Assembly: GCA_963727545.1 (NCBI GenBank)
Contig: CAVSGS010000010.1
Location: 186,001-250,000 of the forward strand
Direction of reading: 5' to 3'
DNA length: 64,000 nucleotides
From: Flexifilum sp963727545
GTDB taxonomy: Bacteria > Chloroflexota > Anaerolineae > Aggregatilineales > Phototrophicaceae
Both the position numbers and the translations under genes were made by a program. Each line of letters starts with the position of its first letter. Position 1 is the first letter of the stretch. Shown here piece by piece: positions 53,563 to 63,874 of this stretch. Under the pieces are notes generated by a model. That model saw only the letters and a list, made by a program, of their open reading frames with translations. It did not search any database and was not told the DNA's origin.

Positions 53563-54852
53563 TTACTTCCCGACCAGCTCCGTGTCGGCGATGCCAACTT
53601 CCTCGATGCGAACGTCGGCTTCGTAGACTTCACCATTGCCGACGCCTTCGCGGCGCGGCTGCGCCATCATGTAGTTGCCGTACAGCCGCCACTCGTCCAT
53701 GCGGCACGAATTCACCAGCTTGCCATCCCACACCGTCATATCCGGGCAGCTTTCGCACATGTCGACGCGCCCGTCTTCCAGCAGGTCCGGTCCCTGAATG
53801 ATGCCGATGCTCTGGACGTACATCGGGCGGAACAGTTCCGCCGGATTGTGGGTCACTTCATGCCAGAATTCTTTCCACGTCGCCCGCACGCCCTTGTCCA
53901 GCGCGCCGAGCAGGAAAGCGATCTTCGGGATCTTGTTGCTCGGCGAATAGATCACGTAAGTGCCGTGCCGCAGATGATGGAAGGTCTGGAACAGCTCCAT
54001 CACCTTCGCGCCGATCGACCCGTACATCTTGGTCGTCGTGCCCAACTGCGCCGAGACCAACCACGTGATCTTTTCAATCGCGTTCGAGCCGCCCATATAC
54101 GCCGACGTTTCGTAATGCGGGAAATGTTCTTTGACTTTGTTATAAATGTCGGTCGACGTCAGGTAAGACTCCTCGGTCGACTCGCCGAAGTAGCTCGTCA
54201 GCGGCTTGACCTGCCGACCATCGACGTAATAATCGAAATCGCCTTCCATCGCCGCATTGCGGAAGCCGATCAATACCAGCCCGTGCACCCGGTCGATATT
54301 CTTGTTCGCCCACGTGACCAGTTTTGGCACGAAGTCGAGGTTGCCCGGATACACCGTCATGCCGAAGCTGACGAACAGCCCGCCGACGTCGTATGCCATG
54401 TCGGCGAAATGCTGGCGCAGTTCGAACAGTTCTTCTTCCGACTTGCCCTTCCAATGCGGGCGTGCCTGCTCGCTGTCGATGTGGAAGGTGAAGCCGACCA
54501 CACCCGCCTGCTTCAGTTCTTCCATGTACGGGCGGTTCTGGTACAGCTTGATCCCGTTGGTCAGAATTAGCGGTTTCATGCCCAAGCTGTGGATGTAAGC
54601 GACAATTTCGACGATGTTGGGGTGAACCAGCGGTTCGCCACCGGCAATCGAGATGTTATCGCAGTTGCGCCATTGCTTGAGCAGTGCGATTTCTTCCTTG
54701 ATCTGTTCGAGTGACTTGTGCCCCTGCATCCCATTGATGCGGTAGCAGCCGCGACAATAGGTGTTGCACTTGTCGGTTACTTCGAGCCAGCCGATTGGAT
54801 TGTCATTTCCTGACCACGGAAACCGGTAGAGATCACGTTTTGATAGTGCCAT
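53563..54852 (-). CDS. Radical SAM enzyme of unassigned function
   Basis: ATG at 54852 follows AAGGGCG. The 429-residue protein has the 4Fe-4S/SAM motif CX3CX2C at Cys29, Cys33 and Cys36 (DKCNTYCRGCYR), a GGEP-type SAM-binding ISIAGGEPLVHP and a TIM-barrel tail. A C-terminal Cys cluster (MCESCPDM, then NSCRM) may bind a further Fe-S cluster in a SPASM-like manner. The middle (about 200-330) is unusual, with no B12 domain. It is single-gene and has no peptide precursor nearby. A role in cofactor or lipid modification is possible but unsupported. Confidence 0.8.
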   Translation of the reverse strand: MALSKRDLYRFPWSGNDNPIGWLEVTDKCNTYCRGCYRINGMQGHKSLEQIKEEIALLKQWRNCDNISIAGGEPLVHPNIVEIVAYIHSLGMKPLILTNGIKLYQNRPYMEELKQAGVVGFTFHIDSEQARPHWKGKSEEELFELRQHFADMAYDVGGLFVSFGMTVYPGNLDFVPKLVTWANKNIDRVHGLVLIGFRNAAMEGDFDYYVDGRQVKPLTSYFGESTEESYLTSTDIYNKVKEHFPHYETSAYMGGSNAIEKITWLVSAQLGTTTKMYGSIGAKVMELFQTFHHLRHGTYVIYSPSNKIPKIAFLLGALDKGVRATWKEFWHEVTHNPAELFRPMYVQSIGIIQGPDLLEDGRVDMCESCPDMTVWDGKLVNSCRMDEWRLYGNYMMAQPRREGVGNGEVYEADVRIEEVGIADTELVGK

Positions 54853-55171
54853 GGTGCGTCGCCCTTTCTTATCGGTTCGGGTGCTTCGGCAGGCGTGTTG
54901 AGCGGATCAAATTTCAGAATAGCGGCGTTTTCAGCGGCTCAACCGGGCGTCGAAGCGTGCCCGTCCATCTAAATTGCGTCCAATGAGTCCACCAGCGCAA
55001 TTTATTTAGCTTAGCAAAGTAATTCAGTGCTATACAGTGACAATCATCACTTCTTGATCACCGTCGCCCGCTTTTCCACTTTTGTTCTTCCCCGCAGTTC
55101 CGCCTTGACAGTCACTCAATTCGGGCTTAACCTTGCATAGTGAGCGTTCACTAAGTATTGCGGGAGGCGAT
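54853..55171. other. Divergent intergenic region, 319 bp
   Basis: It lies between the radical SAM gene and the TetR gene. The TetR side has TTGACA (55105-55110), 17 bp, TAACCT (55128-55133), the operator at 55138-55153 and the ribosome site GGGAGG before the ATG. Nothing clear is seen in 54853-55090. Confidence 0.6.
55138..55153 (+). promoter_or_regulatory. TetR operator (autoregulatory)
   Basis: TAGTGAGCGTTCACTA is a 16-bp inverted repeat with one mismatch, just downstream of the -10 box at 55128-55133. The central AGCGTT recurs in the second operator before the MFS gene. Confidence 0.7.
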
Positions 55172-55750
55172 ATGGCAGATCGTGTTAACCGGCGTGACCT
55201 AATTCTTGAGACCGCGTCGCGGCTGTTCCTCGACAACGGCTATGCCGAAACTTCCGTCCGCCAAATCGCGGAAGCGGCACAGGTCACCGAAGCCGCGCTC
55301 TACTACCACTTCAAAGGCGGCAAATACGAGCTGTTCCAGCACGCGATGGACGACATCGCACCCGATTTCACGCGCGTGATCGAAGCGTGCGAGCGAGCGC
55401 AGTCGCTGCGCGAGCTGGTGCTCCAATTTGGGCTGGCGATGATGCCCAACCTCCCCACCAGCGGCGTGCTGATGCGTTGGGTCGCCATACAGGTGCAGAG
55501 CGCCACCGGCGACGAGTACAACGTCGTGCTGGATCGTCTTCAGTGGTGTCATGAACAGCTTGCCGCGCAGGTCGAACGCTTCGTCCCCGACGCCACCAAA
55601 GCCCAGCAGATGGCATGGTCGCTGCTGGTCATGTCCATCGGCTACGGCTACATCTTCGGCGCGGTGCGCATGTCCGAGCGCTCGGACTTCAGCCCGCAAG
55701 ATTTGCTCGACCTCGTCCTCGGCATTGTTGATCAATCAGAACGCGGTTAA
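55172..55750 (+). CDS. TetR-family repressor
   Basis: ATG at 55172 follows GGGAGGCGAT. The 192-residue protein has the helix-turn-helix RRDLILETASRLFLDNGYAE, SVRQIAEAAQVTEAALYYHF and a ligand domain. It precedes an MFS drug transporter by 62 bp. Matching operators before both genes suggest it represses itself and the transporter. Confidence 0.92.
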   Translation: MADRVNRRDLILETASRLFLDNGYAETSVRQIAEAAQVTEAALYYHFKGGKYELFQHAMDDIAPDFTRVIEACERAQSLRELVLQFGLAMMPNLPTSGVLMRWVAIQVQSATGDEYNVVLDRLQWCHEQLAAQVERFVPDATKAQQMAWSLLVMSIGYGYIFGAVRMSERSDFSPQDLLDLVLGIVDQSERG

Positions 55751-55777
55751 GCGTTCTCTCTTTTTTCTGCGTTTCAC

Positions 55778-55791
55778 TTAACGAGCGTTAA
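55778..55791 (+). promoter_or_regulatory. Second TetR-type operator before the MFS gene
   Basis: TTAACGAGCGTTAA is a perfect inverted repeat (TTAACG, AG, CGTTAA) sharing AGCGTT with the site at 55138. It lies 21 bp before the MFS start. Confidence 0.6.
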
Positions 55792-55811
55792 CTCATCGGA
55801 GCAGATTCCCT

Positions 55812-57404
55812 ATGCAGAGTAAATCGAAAAACCGCTGGCTCAGTCTCGCCTTTATCTCGGTCTCGTTGATCATCATCAGCCTTGACAACACGATTCTCAA
55901 CGTCGCCCTCCCCTCCATCGCCACCGAGCTTGGCGCGGGTGCCAGCGACCTGCAGTGGATCGTCGACGCTTACGTCATCGTTTTCGCCGCCATGCTCTTG
56001 ACGATGGGAGCGGTGAGTGATCGCATCGGGCGCAAGCGCGCGCTTCAGTTTGGGCTGATCTGGTTCGCCGGGGGGTCGCTCGGTGCCGCCCTCTCCACCT
56101 CCACCACCATGCTGATCGTCACCCGCGCGCTGATGGGCATCGGCGGTGCGACCATCATGCCCTCGACCCTCTCGCTGATCACCGCTACCTTCCGCGATCC
56201 CAAAGAACGGTCGCAAGCCATCGGCATCTGGGCAGCCATGTTTGCACTCGGTGTCGGCATCGGTCCGCTTGCTGGCGGCTTGCTGCTGGAGCACTTTGCT
56301 TGGAATTCGGTCTTTCTGGTCAACCTGCCCGTCGTCGTGATCGCGCTGATCGGCGGCTACTTCTTCATCGAGGAATCGCGCGACGTCAACGCCCCTCCGC
56401 CCGACGTTCCCGGCGTGCTGCTGTCAGTCACCGGCTTGTTCGCGCTGGTCTACGGCATCATCGAAGCTGGGCAGCGCTCGTGGACCGACTCCACCGTCCT
56501 GATCGCCTTCGGCGCGGCGCTGGTGCTGCTCGCGCTGTTTGCCATCTGGGAGAGCCGCTCCAAATCACCCATGCTCCCGCTGCGTTTCTTCCGTAATCCC
56601 TCTTTCACCGGAGCCAACGCCGCCGTCGCCCTGCTGACCTTCTCGCTCTTCGGCGCGCTGTTCTTCCTCAGCCAATTCTTCCAGTCGGTGCAGGGCTACA
56701 CGCCGCTCGAAACGGGTTTCCTCATGCTGCCGATGGCGCTGACGACGGTAGTCGGCGCGGCGGTCTCGTCGCGCCTATCCGGGCGCTTCGGCATCAAGCT
56801 GATGGTCAGCCTCGGCTTGCTGCTCGCTTCCGGCGGATTCCTGTACTTGTCCCACTTCGCCACCGCCGACGCCACCTACGCGACTGCGGTCGTCGGCTTG
56901 TGCCTCACTGCGCTGGGGATCGGCTTCGCCATGCCCACCGCCACCGACTCGATCATGGGATCAGTTCCGGTTGACAAAGCCGGTGTCGGCAGCGCGATGA
57001 ACGACACCACCCGGCAGATCGGCGGCGCGCTGGGGATCGCCATTCTGGGCACCATCATGAACCGCACTTACCTGACCAGCGTTGACAACCTGCTCTCGTC
57101 CAACTTGCTCTTCCGCATCATCCCCGAACAGGGTATTGAAGCCATCCGCATGGGCATTCAGGGCGCGCATATGGTCGCCGCACAGCTTCCCGTCCCGGCA
57201 ATGGCGGACACGCTCCAGCAGACGACCAGCGCCGCCTTCGTCATCGGCATGAAAGACGCGCTCCAAGTCGGCACGGTGATCCTGTTTATCGCCGCCTTGA
57301 TCACCCTCGCCATCCTCCCCGCGCGCGTCCGCACGTGGGCGGAAACCGTCGGCGAGCAGCCCGACTCCGCCGCGCCCGAACCTGCCTTGCAGCACTCCCA
57401 CTAA
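55812..57404 (+). CDS. MFS multidrug exporter, 14-helix DHA2 (EmrB/QacA) type
   Basis: The 530-residue transporter has fourteen predicted helices. Signature elements are LDNTILNVALPSIATELGAG in helix 1, GAVSDRIGRKRAL (motif A) and VGIGPLAGGLLL (motif C, antiporter). It exports lipophilic compounds by proton antiport. The neighbouring TetR is its likely regulator. Confidence 0.93.
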   Translation: MQSKSKNRWLSLAFISVSLIIISLDNTILNVALPSIATELGAGASDLQWIVDAYVIVFAAMLLTMGAVSDRIGRKRALQFGLIWFAGGSLGAALSTSTTMLIVTRALMGIGGATIMPSTLSLITATFRDPKERSQAIGIWAAMFALGVGIGPLAGGLLLEHFAWNSVFLVNLPVVVIALIGGYFFIEESRDVNAPPPDVPGVLLSVTGLFALVYGIIEAGQRSWTDSTVLIAFGAALVLLALFAIWESRSKSPMLPLRFFRNPSFTGANAAVALLTFSLFGALFFLSQFFQSVQGYTPLETGFLMLPMALTTVVGAAVSSRLSGRFGIKLMVSLGLLLASGGFLYLSHFATADATYATAVVGLCLTALGIGFAMPTATDSIMGSVPVDKAGVGSAMNDTTRQIGGALGIAILGTIMNRTYLTSVDNLLSSNLLFRIIPEQGIEAIRMGIQGAHMVAAQLPVPAMADTLQQTTSAAFVIGMKDALQVGTVILFIAALITLAILPARVRTWAETVGEQPDSAAPEPALQHSH

Positions 57405-57426
57405 GCACAACCCACTATCGCGCTCG

Positions 57427-57449
57427 TAGGGGCGGACGGCGTCCGCCCC
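57427..57449. repeat. GTAGGGG-type palindromic repeat
   Basis: GTAGGGGCGGAC, GGC and GTCCGCCCC form a strong hairpin 20 bp past the MFS stop, facing the convergent Rieske gene. No T-run follows on the plus strand. Confidence 0.7.
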
Positions 57450-57533
57450 ACATCGCTGATCGCTGTCAACAGTGCGTTTTCTTAGCCACATTCTTTGAAC
57501 GGCTTTCCTACCCTTCGGCGCGAAAGCCGCTGA

Positions 57534-58433
57534 CTACGCCTGCTTGATCCGCAGTTCGATTTGCCCGTCGGCGATGCGCGCGTCGTAGGTAGGTTGGGCA
57601 TAAGTCGCCGGTCCGTGAACGACCGCGCCGCTGTGCAGATCATAGACCGAGTTATGCCACGGGCACTCGACGCAGCCGTCGTAGAACTTGCCCTCCTCCA
57701 GCGGCGCGCCCGCGTGGGCACATACCGCGCTGATGGCGTAAACGGTGTCACCGGCACGTGAAAGCAGCACGGGCTGTCCGTCGACATCAATTCGCTGCGG
57801 TTGTGCTTCGGCTAAATCGCTTGCCGGCAGAACGGATTGCCAATCCTTCGGGCTTTCCGGTTCCGGCGCATGATTAACGCCGACGCGCTGGCGAAAAACC
57901 AGTTCACCGCCTAACCATGCCGAGACAGTCAGCATCGCCAGCCCCGTGAGCGATAAGCAGATCCCGCGCAAACGTTGGTGTCGCCGCCGCGCCCGTCGCG
58001 ACAGCAAATAGAGCGTCAATCCCGTAACGTTGAGCAGACCATGTAGAAAGCCCTGCCGAACCGCGTCCTGCTTGATCGCCGAGAAGTCGGTCAGCCCCGC
58101 CGCCGTCGTCGGGATCGCCGAGATGATGCCCAGTGTCGTCAAGGTATCCGCAGCCTCGCGCGGTTGACGACGAAACGGCATCACCAACGACAGCAGATCG
58201 AACACGGCGGCAAACGACCACGCCCCGATGGTCACGTCGGTCAACAGCGGATGCAGCGGATGCCCCAACCAGACGCCGTGCAGCAGGTCGGCGCAGCGAC
58301 GAACTTGCTCGCTCCTCAAGAAGAAGCGATGCAGGGTGCCTGTGATCGCTTGCCCGTATTCTTTCAGAAAAGCGTTCCTTTTTATGACCGAATCGACCTG
58401 TTCGACGAGAGTCACTTGTCGCTGTTCCATCAT
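57534..58433 (-). CDS. DUF2231 membrane protein fused to a Rieske [2Fe-2S] domain
   Basis: Residues about 45-175 form four membrane helices of the DUF2231 type (GVWLGHPLHPLLTDVTIGAW, with His residues able to bind haem or metal). Residues about 195-299 form a Rieske ferredoxin domain with CAHAGAPL and CVECPWHNSVY (CxH...CxxH), binding a 2Fe-2S cluster. The Rieske domain should lie on the cytoplasmic face because the chain has four helices, though this is not certain. Such fusions occur in Actinobacteria and Chloroflexota; an electron-transfer role is inferred. Confidence 0.85.
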   Translation of the reverse strand: MMEQRQVTLVEQVDSVIKRNAFLKEYGQAITGTLHRFFLRSEQVRRCADLLHGVWLGHPLHPLLTDVTIGAWSFAAVFDLLSLVMPFRRQPREAADTLTTLGIISAIPTTAAGLTDFSAIKQDAVRQGFLHGLLNVTGLTLYLLSRRARRRHQRLRGICLSLTGLAMLTVSAWLGGELVFRQRVGVNHAPEPESPKDWQSVLPASDLAEAQPQRIDVDGQPVLLSRAGDTVYAISAVCAHAGAPLEEGKFYDGCVECPWHNSVYDLHSGAVVHGPATYAQPTYDARIADGQIELRIKQA

Positions 58434-58579
58434 CTAGCTCCCCTGCTCCACTCGTCCAGACTAACAATAATCTCTATAAATTAACTTTTTAATTAAGTTG
58501 TGTCAATGTATTCAGCGAACCTGCTGCTTTGACGCCCTAACCGATTCGTCGTCTCAAACCTACCCACTCGCGGCGAGAA

Positions 58580-58588
58580 TGGTACAAT
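58580..58588 (+). promoter_or_regulatory. Extended -10 promoter of glnS
   Basis: TGGTACAAT fits the TGn extended -10 pattern. It would start transcription near 58595, giving a leader of about 45 nt before the glnS ATG. No matching -35 is evident. Confidence 0.5.
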
Positions 58589-58639
58589 GAACGTCTCTCC
58601 GGTCGCTTAGTTCGCACAAGAACGGAAGTCAAGACGCAC

Positions 58640-60364
<1,725 letters not shown>

Positions 60365-60393
60365 TCTCCGTCCACTCCAAACTCGACCCTGTA

Positions 60394-60422
60394 GGGACGC
60401 ACCTGTGTGTGCGTCCCTTTTT
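60394..60422 (+). terminator. GTAGGG-type terminator of glnS
   Basis: GGGACGCAC (60394-60402) pairs with GTGCGTCCC (60409-60417), followed by TTTTT. It belongs to the recurring GTAGGG hairpin family. Confidence 0.85.
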
Positions 60423-60466
60423 GCCAATCAGTCTGTCCGCACCGTCGTGAACTCCGCTGCACTGCT

Positions 60467-60504
60467 CCCCCTCTCCATACATGGAGAGGGGCTGAGGGGT
60501 GAGG
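60467..60504. repeat. CCCTCTCC-type intergenic palindromic repeat
   Basis: CCCCTCTCC (60467-60475), ATACAT-like loop and GGAGAGGGG are followed by CTGAGGGGTGAGG. It is closely related to 39218-39253 and lies just past the cytochrome stop. Confidence 0.7.
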
Positions 60505-60511
60505 TTTCCCC

Positions 60512-61168
60512 TCAATCCCTGCCCCGCCGCATTACCTGATGGCAAGCTTCACATTCCTGCTGGGTGGTCTGATCCACCATAAAGCCAGACTGCGCTGTGC
60601 CTTCGGTGGCGTGCCCGCCGTGACAGCTTACACAGGTCGCGGCAGAGGTATCAGCCGCCTGCCATTCGGCGAGGAAGCGATGCCAGTGGTTGCGGGGACC
60701 CTGTTCACGCTCGCGCCCTACTTGGGGAACCGCGATCTGTTCTTTCGCTACAAATTGTTGACTCACCACGTCCTGATGACACTTCAAGCAGCTATCATCG
60801 TTGATCGAGACGGTCATCGGCGCAGGCTGCTGCGCGGTGCCGCTGTACCAGAGCACTGCATTGCGCGCGCCCATCAATTCGGCGGAAAGCCGCCCAGTGA
60901 TCCCTGCGCCAGAATGACAGTCAATACAGCGAATCGTTTGAGTCGTGTGAAACGAAGCCAAATCGACCGGCTGAGCAGCAATCGACCGCTCGAAATAAGT
61001 CGATTCGGGTTGGCTGTGGCATGAAGCGCAAAAGCTGTCATGCTGCTCTTGCGTCGCGGCAAAGGTGAACCCGGCGACCGTAAACAGAATTCCAAACACT
61101 GCTAAGCCGACGATCACGTACACAATCCGGGGACGTTTCTTCTTGTTCAAATCGATTGGGTCGGGCAT
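60512..61168 (-). CDS. Second five-haem membrane-anchored c-type cytochrome
   Basis: The 218-residue protein has one N-terminal helix (IVYVIVGLAVFGILFTVAGF) and five haem motifs: CASCH, CIDCH, CLKCH, CVSCH and CEACH. The spacing differs from the cytochrome at 272-904, and the two share no clear similarity outside the haem sites. No reductase gene is adjacent. A Cys-rich multihaem with a single anchor fits a quinol-linked donor or a periplasmic electron shuttle. It is divergent from the NRAMP gene. Confidence 0.82.
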   Translation of the reverse strand: MPDPIDLNKKKRPRIVYVIVGLAVFGILFTVAGFTFAATQEQHDSFCASCHSQPESTYFERSIAAQPVDLASFHTTQTIRCIDCHSGAGITGRLSAELMGARNAVLWYSGTAQQPAPMTVSINDDSCLKCHQDVVSQQFVAKEQIAVPQVGREREQGPRNHWHRFLAEWQAADTSAATCVSCHGGHATEGTAQSGFMVDQTTQQECEACHQVMRRGRD

Positions 61169-61486
61169 CCACTTTGTCCTTGCTTTGAGAAGTTTCGTTT
61201 CGCAGTTGGCTCACGCAACTGCTAGGCGAACAATCAGTCTAAAACGAAGCTTATTGTACACCTCGCAGCGGCGACCACGCAGGACCATAAAGCCCCCATA
61301 AATTGGAGTCAGATTGCCTCTTGACAATTTTTTAGACCAGACTAAAATTAGGCTTAGTTTAGGTAGGGGTGGCATTTAGAAAAATCTTAGCGCACCGCGC
61401 AGCCCAGCTCACTGAGCAGCCTTCCGAATAACTGCGTCCGACATCCTGCGGCGCAGCACTTACGAGTAATTACAGTTATTGCGGAT
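61169..61486. other. Divergent intergenic region with metal-regulator-like operator, 318 bp
   Basis: It serves the cytochrome (minus) and the NRAMP gene (plus). The plus promoter and palindrome lie at 61321-61363. On the cytochrome side a lone TTTTAG half-site (minus strand, plus about 61231-61236) repeats the operator arm. The rest shows nothing clear. Confidence 0.55.
61321..61363 (+). promoter_or_regulatory. Promoter overlapped by DtxR/MntR-like operator
   Basis: TTGACA (61321-61326), 16 bp, TAAAAT (61343-61348) make a good promoter. The palindrome TTTTAG-N6-CTAAAA (61330-61347) covers spacer and -10. TTAGG repeats follow at about 61348 and 61359. DtxR/MntR-family sites use TTAGG/CTAA arms, and the gene downstream is a manganese/iron transporter, so metal-dependent repression is likely. 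Confidence 0.7.
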
Positions 61487-62912
61487 GTGAAGAAGATTAG
61501 CACGCTGCCTGACAATATTCAGGTGCAGGATGAGGCTAAATTGACGATTAAACAAGCAATCACACCGGAAACAGTCGCCCCTCAAGGCGAGTCCGGGTGG
61601 CGCAAAGAACGCGGCACCGCGTCACTCTCGGAAGTACATGGGTCGATCAAAATCCCCACTAACGCCGGTTTTTGGCGCACACTGCTGGCATACGTTGGTC
61701 CCGGCTTACTCGTCTCAGTCGGTTACATGGATCCCGGCAACTGGGCGACCGACTTGGCTGGTGGCGCGCAGTTCGGTTATCTGCTCCTCTCGGTCATCCT
61801 GATCTCGAACTTCGCGGCGATCTTGCTCCAATACCTCGCCCTCAAGTTGGGCATCGTCACCGGGCGTGACCTCGCTCAAGCCTGTCGCGATCACTACTCG
61901 CGCCCCGTCACCTACTTCCTTTGGATCCTGACCGAGATCGCCATCGCCGCCACCGACCTTGCTGAAGTCATCGGCTCGGCGATCGCGCTGAACCTGCTCT
62001 TCGGCATCCCGGTCGTCTACGGCACCATCATCACGGCAGCGGACGTCGTGATCGTCCTATTCCTTCAGCATCGCGGTTTCCGCTACATCGAGATGCTGGT
62101 CGGCGGCTTGATCTTCATCATCTTTGGCTGTTTCGCCTATGAGTTGTTGATTACCCAGCCGTCGATCAGCGCCATGCTCGCCGGGTTGGTGCCGTCGTCC
62201 GAGATCGTCTTCAACCCGTCGGCGCTCTACATCGCCATCGGCATCCTCGGCGCGACCGTCATGCCGCACAATCTGTACCTGCATTCGAGCATCGTTCAGG
62301 TTCGTACTATCGAGCAGTCCGAAGCCGGTAAGCGCAAAGCCATCCGCTTCGCCACCATCGAACTCGACCGCCTCGCTGCTGTTTGCCTTCTTCATCAACG
62401 CCGCCATCCTGATCGTCGCGGCGGCGACTTTTCACGGCACTGAGCACGCCAACGTCGCCGACATCAACGACGCTTACCAACTGCTGACTCCGGTGCTCGG
62501 CGTCGCCCTCGCCAGCCCCATGTTCGCCATCGCGCTGTTGGCATCCGGGCAGCAAGCGACCTTGACCGGCACGCTCGCCGGTCAAATCGTCATGGAGGGC
62601 TTCGTCAACATCCACATTCGTCCTTGGCTGCGCCGCCTGATCACCCGCTTCATCGCCATCATCCCGGCAGTGATTATCGCCGCCATTTACGGCGAGCGCG
62701 GCGTCGGCGAGCTGCTGGTCTTCAGTCAGGTGATCCTCTCGCTGCAGTTGAGTTTCGCCGTCGTCCCATTGGTACAGTTCACCAGCGAGAAAGCCAAGAT
62801 GGGCGTCTTCACCAACTCCCGCGCGATGAAAATCCTCGCGTGGACGCTCGCCATCGTCATCGCCGTGCTTAACGCTTACTTGCTCATCCAAACGGTCGCT
62901 GGCGGCATCTGA
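61487..62912 (+). pseudogene. mntH: NRAMP-family Mn/Fe transporter (MntH), one frameshift
   Basis: A GTG start at 61487 gives MKKISTLPDNIQVQDEAKLT, although a later start is possible. Canonical metal-site motifs are present: GYMDPGNWATD in helix 1 and ATVMPHNLYLHS in helix 6. At about 62362 the frame breaks: removing one A in ATCGAACTCGACC gives ATIDSTASLLFAFFINAAIL and continues to TGA at 62910-62912 (about 474 residues in all). The sequence on each side is well conserved, so either an assembly error or a recent mutation is likely. It is probably regulated by the upstream MntR-like site. Confidence 0.85.
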
Positions 62913-62938
62913 TCTTTCAATCCGTGTAATCTTCGTAG

Positions 62939-62965
62939 GGGCAGACACATCGGTCTGCCCTTTTT
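62939..62965 (+). terminator. GTAGGGG-type terminator of the NRAMP gene
   Basis: GGGCAGAC (62939-62946) pairs with GTCTGCCC (62953-62960), followed by TTTTT. It is the fourth member of the GTAGGG hairpin set. Confidence 0.85.
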
Positions 62966-63092
62966 CGTTATCCACTATCTAGGAATCTCAGCGCTGCGCC
63001 AACCAACCGCGAACATAACTTCAAGCGGATGTATCTTTCCGCGGATTTTCAGTTAGAATCAGGACAAATTTGCGCCGTCTACGGAGGGGTTG

Positions 63093-63344
63093 ATGGGGGA
63101 TTCACCAAATCCGATTCGTCACGCGCTCTCGCGAGCGAGCGTCATCGGGGCGATCCTCGGCGTCGCTGGGATCATTCTGTTCGTCATCTTGTGGGTTGTG
63201 CTGGGCGGTATCGATCTCAGCCCGATCGCGCGGATGTTGCTGTCACTCTGCATCCCGCCGGGACTGCTCGCTGCGCTGATGGGGCTGTACCTGTTGGTGA
63301 TTCGCCCGCGCGCGGGCACACCGCCGGACGATCACCAAGACTAA
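63093..63344 (+). CDS. Small two-helix membrane protein
   Basis: ATG at 63093 follows GGAGGGGTTG. The 83-residue protein has two hydrophobic segments (VIGAILGVAGIILFVILWVV and MLLSLCIPPGLLAALMGLYL) and an acidic tail. No family is recognised. Its stop overlaps the convergent neighbour's stop by 4 bp. Confidence 0.7.
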   Translation: MGDSPNPIRHALSRASVIGAILGVAGIILFVILWVVLGGIDLSPIARMLLSLCIPPGLLAALMGLYLLVIRPRAGTPPDDHQD

Positions 63345-63874
63345 ACGTATTCTCGCAGTTGCAGCAGTGCCGCTTCTTGATCTTCGACCGTCTGCGAGAT
63401 CGTGGCGAGGATCACCTGATCCGCCCAAATCTGGAAATTTCGGTCGCTGCCGTTATAATGCAGCCGAGTTGAGCGCGGCAGACACAGCCACATGTAAGCG
63501 ATCCGCCGCCGCTCCTCGCGGGTGGTGCGCTCGCGCAGTTCGACGTACCAGTGGGGCAAACTCAGGAAAATATCCGGGTAGCGCGCCATCCAGTCGCGTT
63601 TGATTTGCGCGTAGTAAGCGAGCGCGAAGATGATGATGGCAAACAAGACCGGCGTGTACTGCGTATTCACCGCTCCGGCGAACAAATAGCCCGCTCCAAG
63701 CGTGAAGATGCCCATCCCCAGCAGCAGCGGCGGCAGTAAGTTGTAACTGTCGTCGATTTGGGCATAACGCTCGAACGACCGTAAGAGCGGCTCTTTGTAA
63801 AATCCCGTGCCAATCAGAATGACGCGGACGATCAGTACCGCTCCAACCAGCGTTATCAACAAGAACGGCAGCAT
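63341..63874 (-). CDS. Membrane protein of unknown function
   Basis: The 177-residue protein has an N-terminal helix (MLPFLLITLVGAVLIVRVIL) and two central helices (LLPPLLLGMGIFTLGAGYLF, PVLFAIIIFALAYYA), then a basic cytoplasmic domain of about 80 residues. The basic part (RERTTREERRRIAYMWLCLP) could bind nucleic acid or lipid head groups. The function is unknown. Nothing is seen between its start and the window end. Confidence 0.65.
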   Translation of the reverse strand: MLPFLLITLVGAVLIVRVILIGTGFYKEPLLRSFERYAQIDDSYNLLPPLLLGMGIFTLGAGYLFAGAVNTQYTPVLFAIIIFALAYYAQIKRDWMARYPDIFLSLPHWYVELRERTTREERRRIAYMWLCLPRSTRLHYNGSDRNFQIWADQVILATISQTVEDQEAALLQLREYV

